Origin: Firmicutes bacterium ADurb.Bin248
Lineage (GTDB): Bacteria; Bacillota; Clostridia; Christensenellales; CAG-138
Reading direction: 5' to 3'
Assembly: GCA_002069725.1 (NCBI GenBank)
Contig: MWBW01000003.1
Location: 29,609 to 93,608, forward strand
DNA: 64,000 bases
Positions 21,378-30,476 of this stretch are shown here, in pieces (the stretch's first letter is position 1; the number at the start of each line of letters is the position of its first letter). The position numbers were made by a program, and so were the translations under genes. The notes beneath the pieces are model-generated. The model worked only from the letters and a program-made list of their open reading frames with translations, was not told the DNA's origin and did no database searches.

Positions 21378-22479
21378 GTGATACAACTGGAAGAGATCCG
21401 GCAGAAGCTGGCCGACGCGGTCGAAACGCTCAAAGAGGCAGGTGGGTCCCTTTGACCTCGCGGGATTAAGCGGGGAAAAGGATCAGCTCGAAGCCCGGAT
21501 GGCCGAGCCCGGCTTCTGGAACGACGTGGAAAACGCCAACAAGGTAAACCAGCGCATCAAGTCCATTTCGGGCAAGCTCGATAAATACCGCAAGCTCAGC
21601 GCGCGAAGCGAGGATCTCGAAGTATTGATCGACATGGCGGACGAGGAGAACGACGAAAGCCTCCTGCCCGAGATCGAGGAGGAATACGCCGCGCTCGAGG
21701 CGGCCGTCGCGGCGCTCAAGCTTGAGACGCTGCTCAAAGGCCCTTACGACGCGAACAACGCCATACTCTCGCTGCACGCGGGCGCGGGCGGCACCGAGGC
21801 GCAGGACTGGGTTTCGCTGCTCTACCGCATGTACACGCGCTACTGCGAACGCAACGGTTTCCAGGTTCGCGAGCTCGACCTGCTCGACGGAGACGAGGCC
21901 GGCATCAAGAGCGTGACATTCGAGGTCACGGGAGACAACGCCTACGGCTACCTCAAGGCCGAGAAGGGCGTGCACAGGCTGGTTCGCATCTCGCCCTTCG
22001 ACTCGGCGGGAAGGCGGCACACCTCGTTCGCCTCGCTCGACGTGACGCCGATCTTCGACGACATCGACAACAAGGTCGAGATCGACCCGGACGACATCCG
22101 CGTGGACACCTACCGCAGCGGCGGCGCGGGCGGGCAGAACGTCAACAAGGTCAGCTCCGCCATACGCATCACGCACATACCCACGGGCATCGTCGTGCAG
22201 TGCCAGAACGAGCGAAGCCAGCTCCAGAATAAGGAGATGGCCATGCGCATACTCCGCGGCAAGCTGCTCGAGGTCGCCGAGCGCGAACGCATGGATCAAA
22301 TGGCCGAGATCAAGGGCGAGATGAAGAAGATCGAGTGGGGCAGCCAGATCCGCTCCTACGTATTCCAGCCCTACACGCTCGTTAAGGACCACCGCACCGG
22401 CGTGGAGGACGGCAACATACAGGCCGTCATGGACGGGGACATCGGGGCGTTCATAGACGCGTTCCTCGCGCAGAGCTGA
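21378..22479 (+). CDS. prfB: Peptide chain release factor 2, programmed +1 frameshift
   Basis: The gene is read as 21378-21452 then 21454-22479: 25 codons, an in-frame TGA at 21453-21455, and continuation in the +1 frame (366 residues in all). The frameshift context AGGTGGG-TCC-CTT-TGA-C is the conserved RF2 autoregulatory site: internal Shine-Dalgarno, CTT slip codon, poor-context UGA. The body carries GGXGGQ-type [14 protein letters not shown] and the RF2 discriminator SPF ([10 protein letters not shown]). Low RF2 causes more frameshifting and more RF2. GTG at 21378 is preferred; GTG at 21369 is an alternative. Confidence 0.96.
21436..21456 (+). promoter_or_regulatory. RF2 programmed frameshift site
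   Basis: AGGTGGG, spacer TCC, slip codon CTT (21450-21452), UGA stop (21453-21455) followed by C. All elements needed for +1 slippage are present. Confidence 0.92.
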
Positions 22480-22493
22480 AGCCGTACGCGCAC

Positions 22494-22521
22494 GCGGGCC
22501 GGAAACGGCCCGCTCTCTTTT
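22494..22521 (+). terminator. Intrinsic terminator after prfB
   Basis: GCGGGCCG-GAAA-CGGCCCGC (8-bp stem, GAAA loop) followed by TCTCTTTT, 15 bp past the prfB stop. Confidence 0.85.
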
Positions 22522-22576
22522 GGAACCCTTCCATCGCGAAACAACAGCGATGAGGATTTGACGCGGAGGTATTCCC

Positions 22577-23416
22577 ATGTATGCGGATCTGCACCTGCAT
22601 TCCACCTATTCGGACGGCACGGATACGCCCGGGAAACTCCTCGCGCTCGCGCGGGAGAACGGGGTATCCGTCATCGCCATCGCCGACCACGACGCGGTGG
22701 GCGGGGTCGAAAGTCTCGGCGACCTCCAGGCGATACCGGATGTGCGGGTCATCCCGGCCATAGAGCTCTCCTGCATCGCGAACAGGAAGCTTTTGCACGT
22801 GCTCGGCTATTACATCGACGCGCGAAATCCCGAATTTGAGGCGTTCATCGCGCGCATGGCGCGGGATAAGACCGAGAACACGCGCGTCATCTTCGAGCAC
22901 GCGCGCGCGAAGGGCGTGTTCGATTACCCGTGGGAACGCGTCGCGGCGCTGAACCCGGATCAGGCGAGGCTTTCGGGCGTGCACGTCGTGAAGGCCATGG
23001 ACGAGGACGGCTATGCCGTGCCCGGCATGACGACGCGCGCGCTTTTCCGTAAATACTTCCTGCCTTCGGGCGAAGGTTTCATCGAGACGGACTGCGCAAG
23101 CGGCCGCGACGCGATCGACGTCATCAAGGCCGCGGGCGGCATACCGGTCATCGCGCACCCAAAGAGCGTGGAGGACGACGAAAAGGTGCTCGAACTGCTC
23201 GATTACGGCGCGCAGGGACTCGAGGTATACCATCCCTCCCACACGCCGGAGGAAACGAAGAAGTATCTCGCGATCGCGGCGGAGCGCGGGCTCTACGTCA
23301 CGGGAGGCTCGGACTGGCACGGCGGGAACAACCGCCCGGAGGTCACGCGCTTCGCCGTGACAGGACTTGCGAGCCCGGATTATGCGATTCTCAGCGCGCG
23401 CAACGCCTTCGCGTAA
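22577..23416 (+). CDS. PHP-domain phosphoesterase (RNase AM/TrpH-YciV type)
   Basis: 279 residues. Metal ligands of the PHP fold are intact: DLHLHSTYSDG at the N-terminus, IADHDAVGG near 36, IPAIELSC near 60, VIAHPKS near 190 and GGSDWHG near 250. The closest known functions are 3',5'-nucleotide bisphosphate phosphatase and 5'-3' trimming of RNA. GGAGGTATTCCC precedes the ATG. Monocistronic between two terminators. Confidence 0.88.
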   Translation: MYADLHLHSTYSDGTDTPGKLLALARENGVSVIAIADHDAVGGVESLGDLQAIPDVRVIPAIELSCIANRKLLHVLGYYIDARNPEFEAFIARMARDKTENTRVIFEHARAKGVFDYPWERVAALNPDQARLSGVHVVKAMDEDGYAVPGMTTRALFRKYFLPSGEGFIETDCASGRDAIDVIKAAGGIPVIAHPKSVEDDEKVLELLDYGAQGLEVYHPSHTPEETKKYLAIAAERGLYVTGGSDWHGGNNRPEVTRFAVTGLASPDYAILSARNAFA

Positions 23417-23446
23417 ATCTCCCCGCGATATGCCGAAGGAGCGGCT

Positions 23447-23579
23447 CTTTGGCGCTCCCAACAGAACTTTTCCGGCAACAGGGATTTTAAAGGGATCATC
23501 CCTTTGGCGGGAGCTCGAGGGCAAAGTCCCCGAAAAAGGCTTATCGACAGCTCAGGAGCGGCCGAACGCCGCTCCTTTT
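23447..23579 (+). terminator. Hairpin-rich 3' region ending in an intrinsic terminator
   Basis: The gap after the PHP gene holds several inverted repeats, for example AAAGGGAT/ATCCCTTT near 23488-23505, and ends with GGAGCGGC-CGAAC-GCCGCTCC (23555-23575) followed by TTTTCGTT. The last hairpin is a good terminator; the others look like a dispersed palindromic element. Confidence 0.7.
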
Positions 23580-23596
23580 CGTTATGATGCGCTCCG

Positions 23597-24907
23597 TTAC
23601 AGTTCGATAAAATCCCCGATCGCCCTCATGAACAGCGCGAGCGCGAGCACGTCCGCGCAACCGCCGGGGCTGAGATTGCGGTAGATGAAGGCTTCGTCGA
23701 GCGTGCGCAGCGCCTTGAACCGCTCGCCCACGGGCAGCGCGTTGACGCGCGCGGCGGAAATCTGCGCATAGGCGAGCCCCTCCTCCCCGCCCCTGTGGAG
23801 CACGTTCGTGTCGTCAAGCTTGGCCATGATCAGGGGCAGCGTGAGCGCGGCGGCGTCCTCGAGCGAATAGCCCTGCGCGAGGAAGCCGTCGAGCGCGGTC
23901 TTGGCCTTGCGCGCCGCGGGAAAGCCCGCCGCAGCCTCCCCCCGCGCGCCCGTCGCGCCGGTGCGCGCGTAAACGCGCTCCCCGTGGGTCGAGGGCGCGA
24001 TGGCCGCAGCATCCAGCGCATCCGAAAGGCCGACGGACGCGAGGCGCGCGGCCTCGGCGAGCGCGGGCTTGCCCGAGCGCAAATAGATGGCGGCGCCGGC
24101 GAGCAGCAGCCCCGTGGAATAGATCGCGCCTTTGTGCGCGTTCGCCCCGTCCGTGGCCTCGCGCATGGCGCGCTCGGCGTCGAGCCCTTCGGCGCGCAGC
24201 TTCGCCATGAGCGGAGCCGGCCCGATGTCCCAGTTCTCGAGCGCGACGCGGACCATGCGCTCAAAATGGGGCTCCAGCGCCTCGGCGCTCGCATAGAAGG
24301 TCTCTATGCTCATATCCCGGTGCGCGCCGCGGTTGCTCCTGTCTACGAGGCCGGGCTTGGGCGTGGCCTCCACCTCCGCGACGAGCGCGCCGCGCGCGCA
24401 CGCCGCGAGCTTTTGCGCGGCGAAGGAAAACAGCAGCGCGTCCACGCGGGCGCAGATCTCGTGAAGGCCGTGGGCGCGGCTCCGCGCGCAGGCGTAAACG
24501 GGGCCGTCGCAGACGACGCAGCGCCGCTCCGCCCCGCGCGAGAGCTTCCTCCCCGCGCTGTCGAACACGTCTATGTCGTACAGCCTGCCGACGGCCGCGC
24601 CCTCCTCGACGGCGACGGCGGCCTGTTTCACGAGCCTCGCGTCGTGATCGAACGCGAAAAACGCCTCGCAGCCCGTGGGCGCGCACAGCAACTCGCGCGC
24701 CTTGGCCTCGGGGAGCGACGCCTCGAACTGCCCGAGCCCCTCGCGGAACGCGAGCTCGACGAGCGGCGTATGCTTGGTGTCGCCGGGGATGTTCATCGTA
24801 AAGCACGCCACGGGCAGACCGTAGCGCTCGATCAGCTTGCGCTGGCGCAGAGCCCTTTCCTCGCGGCGGCGAAGCATATCTTCAAGCGAGATTTTTGAGA
24901 TACGCAT
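23597..24907 (-). CDS. citXG: CitX-CitG fusion: citrate lyase holo-ACP synthase / triphosphoribosyl-dephospho-CoA synthase
   Basis: 436 residues, a fusion of two enzymes that make and attach the citrate lyase prosthetic group. Residues 1 to about 170 are CitX-like (RQKLIERYGLPVACFTMNIP, VCDGPVYACARSRAHGL). The rest is CitG: VEATPKPGLVDRSNRGAHRD near 190 and DGANAHKGAIYSTGLLL near 262. CitG makes 2'-(5''-triphosphoribosyl)-3'-dephospho-CoA; CitX transfers it to CitD. Last gene of the operon; its start overlaps citC by 26 nt. Confidence 0.93.
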   Translation of the reverse strand: MRISKISLEDMLRRREERALRQRKLIERYGLPVACFTMNIPGDTKHTPLVELAFREGLGQFEASLPEAKARELLCAPTGCEAFFAFDHDARLVKQAAVAVEEGAAVGRLYDIDVFDSAGRKLSRGAERRCVVCDGPVYACARSRAHGLHEICARVDALLFSFAAQKLAACARGALVAEVEATPKPGLVDRSNRGAHRDMSIETFYASAEALEPHFERMVRVALENWDIGPAPLMAKLRAEGLDAERAMREATDGANAHKGAIYSTGLLLAGAAIYLRSGKPALAEAARLASVGLSDALDAAAIAPSTHGERVYARTGATGARGEAAAGFPAARKAKTALDGFLAQGYSLEDAAALTLPLIMAKLDDTNVLHRGGEEGLAYAQISAARVNALPVGERFKALRTLDEAFIYRNLSPGGCADVLALALFMRAIGDFIEL

Positions 24908-25844
24908 AAGTCGTCGGCGGCACGAGGGTTTCGATTTCCCCGAGCCTTCCCTCCTTCAAAAAGCGTCGCACCGCGCTCGCCGAGATGCCGTCCTTGCGCG
25001 GGATCTCGATGAATTCGATGCCGTAGGCGGGCAGCAGTTCCCGCATCTTTTCGTTATACGCGCGCGTCACGGGGCAGTACGGCTCCGTGCCGACGTAGCG
25101 CCGCGTGACGCCGACGCCCGGCGCGATGCGGCCCGCGAACACGGCGATGTCCATTTCCGTCCTCACATCCTCGGCGCGCACGCGGTCCTTGATGAAATAC
25201 GCGGGGAACGTCGCGCGCGAAACAAGGTAATCCTCGCTTTGCACCACGGCGATGTTGGCAAGGTCCGCCGTGCCGCGCTTCACGAGCTCGTAGCGGTCCT
25301 TCGCGGGGAAATGCGCGGCGTCCTCGCTGACGACGAACACGTAGAGGAAATCGCACGCCTTTGCCGCCGTCTCGATCAGGTATCTGTGGCCGAGCGTGAA
25401 CGGGTCGCAGTTGACCACGCACGCGCCCTTTATGCCTTCGGCCTTGGGAAGGGAGGCGATGAAGCGGTCTATGCCGTCCCGCCTGTCCTCGAGCATGACG
25501 GCGTCACCCGTCCGCGCGACGGGATGGAAGCCGAGCGAGCGGAACATATCCTCGCTGCCGGGCTTTGTGAACAGGAACAGATGCGCCTTGCCCTCCCGGT
25601 AGGCGTGGTTGACGAGCTCGGACACGATCGTCGCCGCAGCGCCCTCCCCTTCCGCCGCCGGGGACACCGCGACGTACTTGATCACGCTCCCGTCGAGGCA
25701 GCCGCACGCGGCGAGCCGGCCGGCGTCATCGCGAAGGACGGCGCAGTAATCCGCGCCGCCCTCCATGGTCAATCCGCGCTCCGCGAGGAACGCCCGGATT
25801 TCATTTTCCCTTGCCGCGCTCAGAGCGCCGGTTTCAAGCTCCAT
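24882..25844 (-). CDS. citC: [Citrate (pro-3S)-lyase] ligase
   Basis: 320 residues. An N-terminal GNAT-like domain (about 1-130, VSPAAEGEGAAATIVSELV) is followed by a nucleotidyltransferase domain with GACVVNCDPFTLGHRYLIE near 155 and the C-terminal KDGISASAVRRFLKEG. It uses ATP and acetate to acetylate the thiol of the CitD cofactor, activating the lyase. 1-bp gap to citF, 26-nt overlap with citXG. Confidence 0.95.
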   Translation of the reverse strand: MELETGALSAARENEIRAFLAERGLTMEGGADYCAVLRDDAGRLAACGCLDGSVIKYVAVSPAAEGEGAAATIVSELVNHAYREGKAHLFLFTKPGSEDMFRSLGFHPVARTGDAVMLEDRRDGIDRFIASLPKAEGIKGACVVNCDPFTLGHRYLIETAAKACDFLYVFVVSEDAAHFPAKDRYELVKRGTADLANIAVVQSEDYLVSRATFPAYFIKDRVRAEDVRTEMDIAVFAGRIAPGVGVTRRYVGTEPYCPVTRAYNEKMRELLPAYGIEFIEIPRKDGISASAVRRFLKEGRLGEIETLVPPTTYAYLKNLA

Positions 25845-25845
25845 C

Positions 25846-27384
25846 TCAACCCTCGTCGATCTGCCTGATCAAATCGATCACCGTGTTGTCGCGGTACATC
25901 GAGATGCCCACGATCCTATCTTTATATTTGATGGGCTCGGGTATGCCCACGATCCGCTCGCAGCGCTCGCGGAGCTTTTCTATGCTCGTCACGGGAATGC
26001 CCGCGGCCTCGAGCTTCTCCTTCACATCGGGGCGCGCGGGGTTGACGGCGACGCCCTGATCGGTCACGACGACGTCCACGACGCTGCCCGGCGTGACGAT
26101 GGTGTTGACGCGCCGAACGATCGAGGGGATGCGCCCGCGCGTGAGGGGCGCCACGACCACCGCGAGGCTCGCGCCCGCCGCGGTGTCCGGATGCCCGCCT
26201 ATGGCGCCGCGGATGACGCCGTCCGAGCCCGTGAGCACGTTGACGTTGAAGTCCGTGTCAATTTCAAGCGCCGAGAGCACCACGAAGTCGAGCTGGTTCA
26301 CGGCCGCGCCGCGGTTCCTGTAGCTCGCGTAGTACGAGGCGTCGATCTGCTGGTGGAAGCGGTTGTTCTTGAGCGAGTTTGCCGCGATGAGATCGAAGCT
26401 CTGCACGTCGAGTATCTTGTCGATGAGGCCCTCCTCGTGCATCTCGACGATCTGCCCCGTGATGCCGCCCAAAGCGAAGCGCGCACGGTAGTTCGAGGCG
26501 ATCATCTTTTCGCGGAGGAACCTTGCCGTGGCGAGGCTCGCCCCGCCGGAGCCCATCTGCATGGAGAAGCCGTCGTAGAAATACCCGCTCGCCTCGATGA
26601 CGTCCGCCGTGGTTTTGGCGATGAGCAGCTCCTTGGGGTTTTTCGTGTAGCGGGTCGCGCCGCTCATGATGCCCTTGGGATCGCCTATGCAATCGACCTT
26701 GACGACGTAATCCACGTTGCTCTCGGGTATGCCGAACGGCGCGTTGGGGAAGCGCACGAGATGGTCCGTGATGACGACGGTCTTGTCGGCCATGAGCGCG
26801 TCGAGCTTGGCGTAGCCGAGGCTGCCGCAGCTCGTGGAATTCTCCTCGTCGCGGTTGTAGCCGTTGGCGTTGCCGTAGGGATCGCACGAGGGCGCGCCGA
26901 GGAAAGCGACGTCGATGTGCACTTCGCCCGATTCGATGGCCGCCGCCCGGCCGCCGTGGGAGCGGAACACCACGGGAAAATCCATAAGCCCGCGCGAGAT
27001 CGCCTCGGCGAGCTTGCCGCGAAGGCCGCTCGTCTCGATGTGGGTCACGACGCCGTTTTTGATGTGCCCGATGAGCGGCTCGTGGATGTCCGTCAAAGAG
27101 CTCGCGGCGAGCGTGAGGTTTTTGATGCCCAGGCGCGCGATCTCGTCGAGCACCATGTTGACGATGAAGTCGCCGTTGCGGAAGTGATGGTGGAAGGATA
27201 CGGTCATGCCGTCCCGAAGGCCGCTCAGGCGTATGGCCTCCTCGATGCTCGCCACGACGCGGTTCTTGGAGTGCATGCGTTCGTTGAATGTTTCCGCGTC
27301 CTTAACGGGCGTGCCGGCGAACGCGCCGTGCAGCGCCGTGATCTCCTCGACGCGCGGTATGGATTTGATGTCGATATCCTGCAT
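25846..27384 (-). CDS. citF: Citrate lyase alpha subunit (citrate:acetyl-ACP transferase)
   Basis: 512 residues, the normal CitF length. N-terminal KSIPRVEEITALHGAFAGTP, then VSFHHHFRNGDFIVNMVLDE near 60, SHGGRAAAIESGEVHIDVAF near 145 and GGHPDTAAGASLAVVVAPL near 410. Exchanges acetyl for citryl on the acyl-carrier subunit. Adjacent to citE (2-bp gap) and citC. Confidence 0.96.
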   Translation of the reverse strand: MQDIDIKSIPRVEEITALHGAFAGTPVKDAETFNERMHSKNRVVASIEEAIRLSGLRDGMTVSFHHHFRNGDFIVNMVLDEIARLGIKNLTLAASSLTDIHEPLIGHIKNGVVTHIETSGLRGKLAEAISRGLMDFPVVFRSHGGRAAAIESGEVHIDVAFLGAPSCDPYGNANGYNRDEENSTSCGSLGYAKLDALMADKTVVITDHLVRFPNAPFGIPESNVDYVVKVDCIGDPKGIMSGATRYTKNPKELLIAKTTADVIEASGYFYDGFSMQMGSGGASLATARFLREKMIASNYRARFALGGITGQIVEMHEEGLIDKILDVQSFDLIAANSLKNNRFHQQIDASYYASYRNRGAAVNQLDFVVLSALEIDTDFNVNVLTGSDGVIRGAIGGHPDTAAGASLAVVVAPLTRGRIPSIVRRVNTIVTPGSVVDVVVTDQGVAVNPARPDVKEKLEAAGIPVTSIEKLRERCERIVGIPEPIKYKDRIVGISMYRDNTVIDLIRQIDEG

Positions 27385-27386
27385 GG

Positions 27387-28271
27387 TTAAACCTCCTCGA
27401 TGGGCGTGCGGTTCGCGGCGGCCGCGAGCTGCACGAGGTAGTGCGCGCGCGCGACGACGGGCTTGTCGATCATCTTGCCGTTGAGCGCGACGACGCCGCT
27501 GCCCCTGCGCTCGGCCTCCTCGCTCGCCTCGATGACCGCGCGGGCCTTCTCAAGATCCTTCTGACGAGGCGTGAACACCCTGTGCAGCGGCGGGATCTGG
27601 CGCGGGTTGATGACGCTTTTGCCGTTGAAGCCGAGCTTGTGGATCAGCTCCGCCTCGGCAAGGAAGCCTTCCTCGTTGTTGACGTCGCTGTAAACCGTGT
27701 CGAGCGCGTCGATGCCCGCCGCGCGCGCCGCGTTCAATATCATGCAGCGCGCGAAGAACAGTTCCGTACCGTCGCTGCGCGTGGTCTTGAGATCCGTCAC
27801 GTAATCCTCCGCGCCCAGCGCGATGCCGATGAGGCGCTTCGAAGAAAAGGCGATCTCCTTGGCGTTGAGCACGCCCAGCGCGCTCTCGATGGCGGCCATC
27901 ATCCTGGTTTTGCCGACCGGTATGCCCGCCGCGCGCTCGATGCGCTCGATCTCCGCCTCGCACTCGAGCACATCCTTCGCGGATTCGGTCTTGGGCAGGC
28001 GGATCACATCCGGCTGGGCGCGCACGACGGCCTCGAGGTCGTGTATGCCCAGGCCGCTCCCAAGGTCGTTGATGCGCACGACCAGCTCCTTGCTGCCGTA
28101 AGAAAGCTTCGTGAGCGCGCTGTAGACGAGGAAGCGCGCGGAATCCTTCTCGTTGATCGAAACGGAATCCTCAAGATCGAACATGATCGAGTCCGAACCG
28201 TAGATATGCGCGTCGCGCACCATGCCGGGATTGTTGCCCGGTACAAAGAGCATGCTTCTTCTCAGCTTCAT
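27387..28271 (-). CDS. citE: Citrate lyase beta subunit (citryl-ACP lyase)
   Basis: 294 residues. [20 protein letters not shown] at the N-terminus, [20 protein letters not shown] near 32 (metal-binding Glu/Asp), [32 protein letters not shown] near 145 and [20 protein letters not shown] near 210. Cleaves citryl-ACP to oxaloacetate and acetyl-ACP. ATGA overlap with citD; an upstream extension in frame is the shadow of citD. Confidence 0.96.
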   Translation of the reverse strand: MKLRRSMLFVPGNNPGMVRDAHIYGSDSIMFDLEDSVSINEKDSARFLVYSALTKLSYGSKELVVRINDLGSGLGIHDLEAVVRAQPDVIRLPKTESAKDVLECEAEIERIERAAGIPVGKTRMMAAIESALGVLNAKEIAFSSKRLIGIALGAEDYVTDLKTTRSDGTELFFARCMILNAARAAGIDALDTVYSDVNNEEGFLAEAELIHKLGFNGKSVINPRQIPPLHRVFTPRQKDLEKARAVIEASEEAERRGSGVVALNGKMIDKPVVARAHYLVQLAAAANRTPIEEV

Positions 28272-28564
28272 TTCCTGTTCTCCCACACGTAGGCTTCGCA
28301 CTTTGCCGCGCGGTAAGCCGCGGTCTTCACGCGCGCCTCCACGGTGCAGTCGAGCGCCCCCTTGTCCACGGCGTCCACGACGGCGCTCGTCACCCCGAGC
28401 GAGGCGAGCGTGCCGCGTATGACCGCTTCTATCTGCTTGCCGAACTGCTGCATCACGGCGCTCGTGAGCGTGAGCGTAATGCCCTCGCCCTCGCGCGGCT
28501 CGATGCGCACGCTGATGTCGCTGGACTCCATCGTCCCCGCGACGCCCTTTGTCACGATCTGCAT
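28268..28564 (-). CDS. citD: Citrate lyase gamma subunit (acyl carrier protein)
   Basis: 98 residues, the normal size. The N-terminus [19 protein letters not shown] carries Ser14, which by family numbering accepts the phosphoribosyl-dephospho-CoA arm, and the C-terminus ends [19 protein letters not shown] precedes the ATG at 28564; a longer in-frame reading to 28723 crosses the operator region. First gene of the citDEFC-XG operon. Confidence 0.95.
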   Translation of the reverse strand: MQIVTKGVAGTMESSDISVRIEPREGEGITLTLTSAVMQQFGKQIEAVIRGTLASLGVTSAVVDAVDKGALDCTVEARVKTAAYRAAKCEAYVWENRK

Positions 28565-28674
28565 GTTGCTCCTCCGATGATTGATCGGGCGGCCCGAACG
28601 GGCGTCCCCACTGGATAATTTACTACCTTTCCGCAGGCGTTTCAACCCTTCGCCGCAGATATACATGCATAACG

Positions 28675-28696
28675 AAAAACATGTATACATGTTTTT
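28675..28696. promoter_or_regulatory. 22-bp perfect palindrome between citD and tetR
   Basis: Each half reads AAAAACATGTA; the two halves abut without spacer. A related half unit, ATACATGCAT, lies at 28660-28669. Its place between the cit operon and a divergent TetR gene suggests the TetR operator. The rest of the 28565-28759 gap holds the tetR promoter. Confidence 0.65.
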
Positions 28697-28700
28697 TCCC

Positions 28701-28729
28701 TTGCCTTTTCCACGCGTCGTCATTATACT
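28701..28729 (+). promoter_or_regulatory. SigA-type promoter of tetR
   Basis: TTGCCT (28701-28706), 17 bp, TATACT (28724-28729), immediately next to the palindrome. Confidence 0.65.
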
Positions 28730-28759
28730 GAGAACAAGACTTCAAAGGGGTATACGGCG

Positions 28760-29317
28760 ATGCGCAGCAAGCACGAGGGATACGACAGCGTCCGCGAGAA
28801 GATCATCGCGACCGCGTCCGAGCTGTTCACGCGCTCCGGCGTGCACGGCACGAGCCTGAACGACATCGCCGCCGCGGCGCACATCGCCAAGGGCACGGTC
28901 TATTATTACTATCCGGCGAAGGAAGCCCTCAGCCTCGACGTCGCCGAGGCGCTGTGCGATTTCGTCGCGGACGCGCTTTTAAGCTGGGTCGAGAGCGTTT
29001 CGCGCGAGGCGGAACCCGAGGAGGAACTGGCCCTGCTCGTCGAAACGCTGCTGGGCGATGCGCAAAGGCGCAGGCTCTACGCGGTGCTGCTCGCCGAGGG
29101 CAGTCTCGACGATCCCGCCATCGCGGGCCTTCTCGCCGCCGCCCATGAAAAATGGAAGGTCATGTTCGAGGTCGGCGCGCTCAAGCTTCGCCTGCCGCAG
29201 TCGCGCGAGATCCGTGCGCGCGCCGGGCTGTTCTTCACGCTGCTGGGAGGTTACGCGCTCAAGCCGGGCGCTTCGAGGCAGGACTGGGCCGAGTTCGCCG
29301 CGCTCATGGCGCGCTGA
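28760..29317 (+). CDS. TetR family transcriptional regulator
   Basis: 185 residues. N-terminal helix-turn-helix of TetR type: IIATASELFTRSGVHGTSLN followed by DIAAAAHIAKGTVYYYYPAK, residues about 12-55. The C-terminal ligand domain is not diagnostic. Divergent from the citrate lyase operon with a palindrome between, so it is likely to control itself and perhaps cit. The ligand is unknown. AAGGGG lies 10 bp before the ATG. Confidence 0.9.
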   Translation: MRSKHEGYDSVREKIIATASELFTRSGVHGTSLNDIAAAAHIAKGTVYYYYPAKEALSLDVAEALCDFVADALLSWVESVSREAEPEEELALLVETLLGDAQRRRLYAVLLAEGSLDDPAIAGLLAAAHEKWKVMFEVGALKLRLPQSREIRARAGLFFTLLGGYALKPGASRQDWAEFAALMAR

Positions 29318-29320
29318 GGC

Positions 29321-30463
29321 CTACCGGTCGATCAGATAGACGCTCATCACAATGAAAAGCTGCTCGTAGACATCCCCGGTAAGGCCGAGGAGCGAGGCGG
29401 CTTTTTTTAATCTGTACCGTATGGTGTTCGGATGCTGGAACAGCGACTGCGCCGCCGCGCGCACATCCCCCCGCGTGCGCACGTATTCCGCGAGCGTTTC
29501 GAGAAGCCCCGAGGAATTCGCCGCGTCGTAGCTCTCTATGACCGCCACGGCCTTCGCGCACAGGCGCCTGGCGGAGCGGTCCTCCGCCGCGGCCATGACG
29601 AAACGGTACGCGCCGGCCTCGTCGAAGCGGATGAAGGGCGCGTCCAGCACGCGGCAGATGCGCGCGGCGCGCATCGCCTCCGATACGGCGAGCGCGTATT
29701 CCTCGTAGCCCTGGGCCGTGGAACCGACGCCCACGCGGCATTTCTCAGGCTCGAAGCCGATGTCCCGGAACGCCTTCATGGCGAGCGCCTCGGATATGGC
29801 GGCCCTGCCCGGCTCCTGCGCGGAGGCAAAGAGCAGCGCGCCGCCCGCATAGGGCACGAAAAGGCGGCGCGCGCTCGGTTCGGACGCGGAATAGCGAACC
29901 ATCAGGCGCAGCGTCGCCGCGCTCAGGGGATCGTCCTTGGGCGACACGCAGAACGCAACCGTACAGCACGGAAGAAGCTGCGGGTCTATCGCGCGCACGA
30001 TGGAGGCCGGCGTGCTGCCGCCCGAGGGAACGCCCAGCAGCTCGTCGAGCTTCCTGGAGGCGTGCTCGCTGCGCTCGCGCGCGCGAGAAAAGCCGTTGGC
30101 CGCGATGAAAAGGTCGTTCACATGCGCTTTGCGGAAAACGAACAGGGGCAGGTTCTCGCGCTCCGCGATGGCGCGCATCTCGGCGGGCACCTCGGCGCGG
30201 TCGAACACGCGCACGGCAAGCGCCGCGACGCCGCGCTCGACGAGCCTCGTCACGGCCGCGCCCGCCTTGCCCGAAAGCTCCCGCACGAGCAGGAGGCTCG
30301 AAATCACGAACTCGCCCGGCGCGAACTCGGAGTAATCCCCGTGCTCGACCTCGTAATCGAGCACGGAATAACCGGCGACGGGGCGGTCGAGCCCTCCCTC
30401 GCCCGCAAGAAGCTCGAACTCCCCGAAGGGCTCGAGCTCCAGCAGTTCCCGAACGCGGATCAT
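29321..30463 (-). CDS. PucR family transcriptional regulator
   Basis: 380 residues. N-terminal PucR domain (IRVRELLELEPFGEFELLAG, residues 1-120), a middle GGDEF-like CdaR segment, and the C-terminal HTH_30: LLETLAEYVRTRGDVRAAAQ then LFQHPNTIRYRLKKAASLLG near 330-370. Relatives activate purine, sugar-acid or other catabolic genes. GGGAGGGG lies close to the start. Its 3' end nearly touches the convergent tetR; upstream lies the SARP-like gene on the same strand. Purine use would fit the nearby xdhC but is inference. Confidence 0.9.
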   Translation of the reverse strand: MIRVRELLELEPFGEFELLAGEGGLDRPVAGYSVLDYEVEHGDYSEFAPGEFVISSLLLVRELSGKAGAAVTRLVERGVAALAVRVFDRAEVPAEMRAIAERENLPLFVFRKAHVNDLFIAANGFSRARERSEHASRKLDELLGVPSGGSTPASIVRAIDPQLLPCCTVAFCVSPKDDPLSAATLRLMVRYSASEPSARRLFVPYAGGALLFASAQEPGRAAISEALAMKAFRDIGFEPEKCRVGVGSTAQGYEEYALAVSEAMRAARICRVLDAPFIRFDEAGAYRFVMAAAEDRSARRLCAKAVAVIESYDAANSSGLLETLAEYVRTRGDVRAAAQSLFQHPNTIRYRLKKAASLLGLTGDVYEQLFIVMSVYLIDR

Positions 30464-30476
30464 AGCGCCCCTCCCA

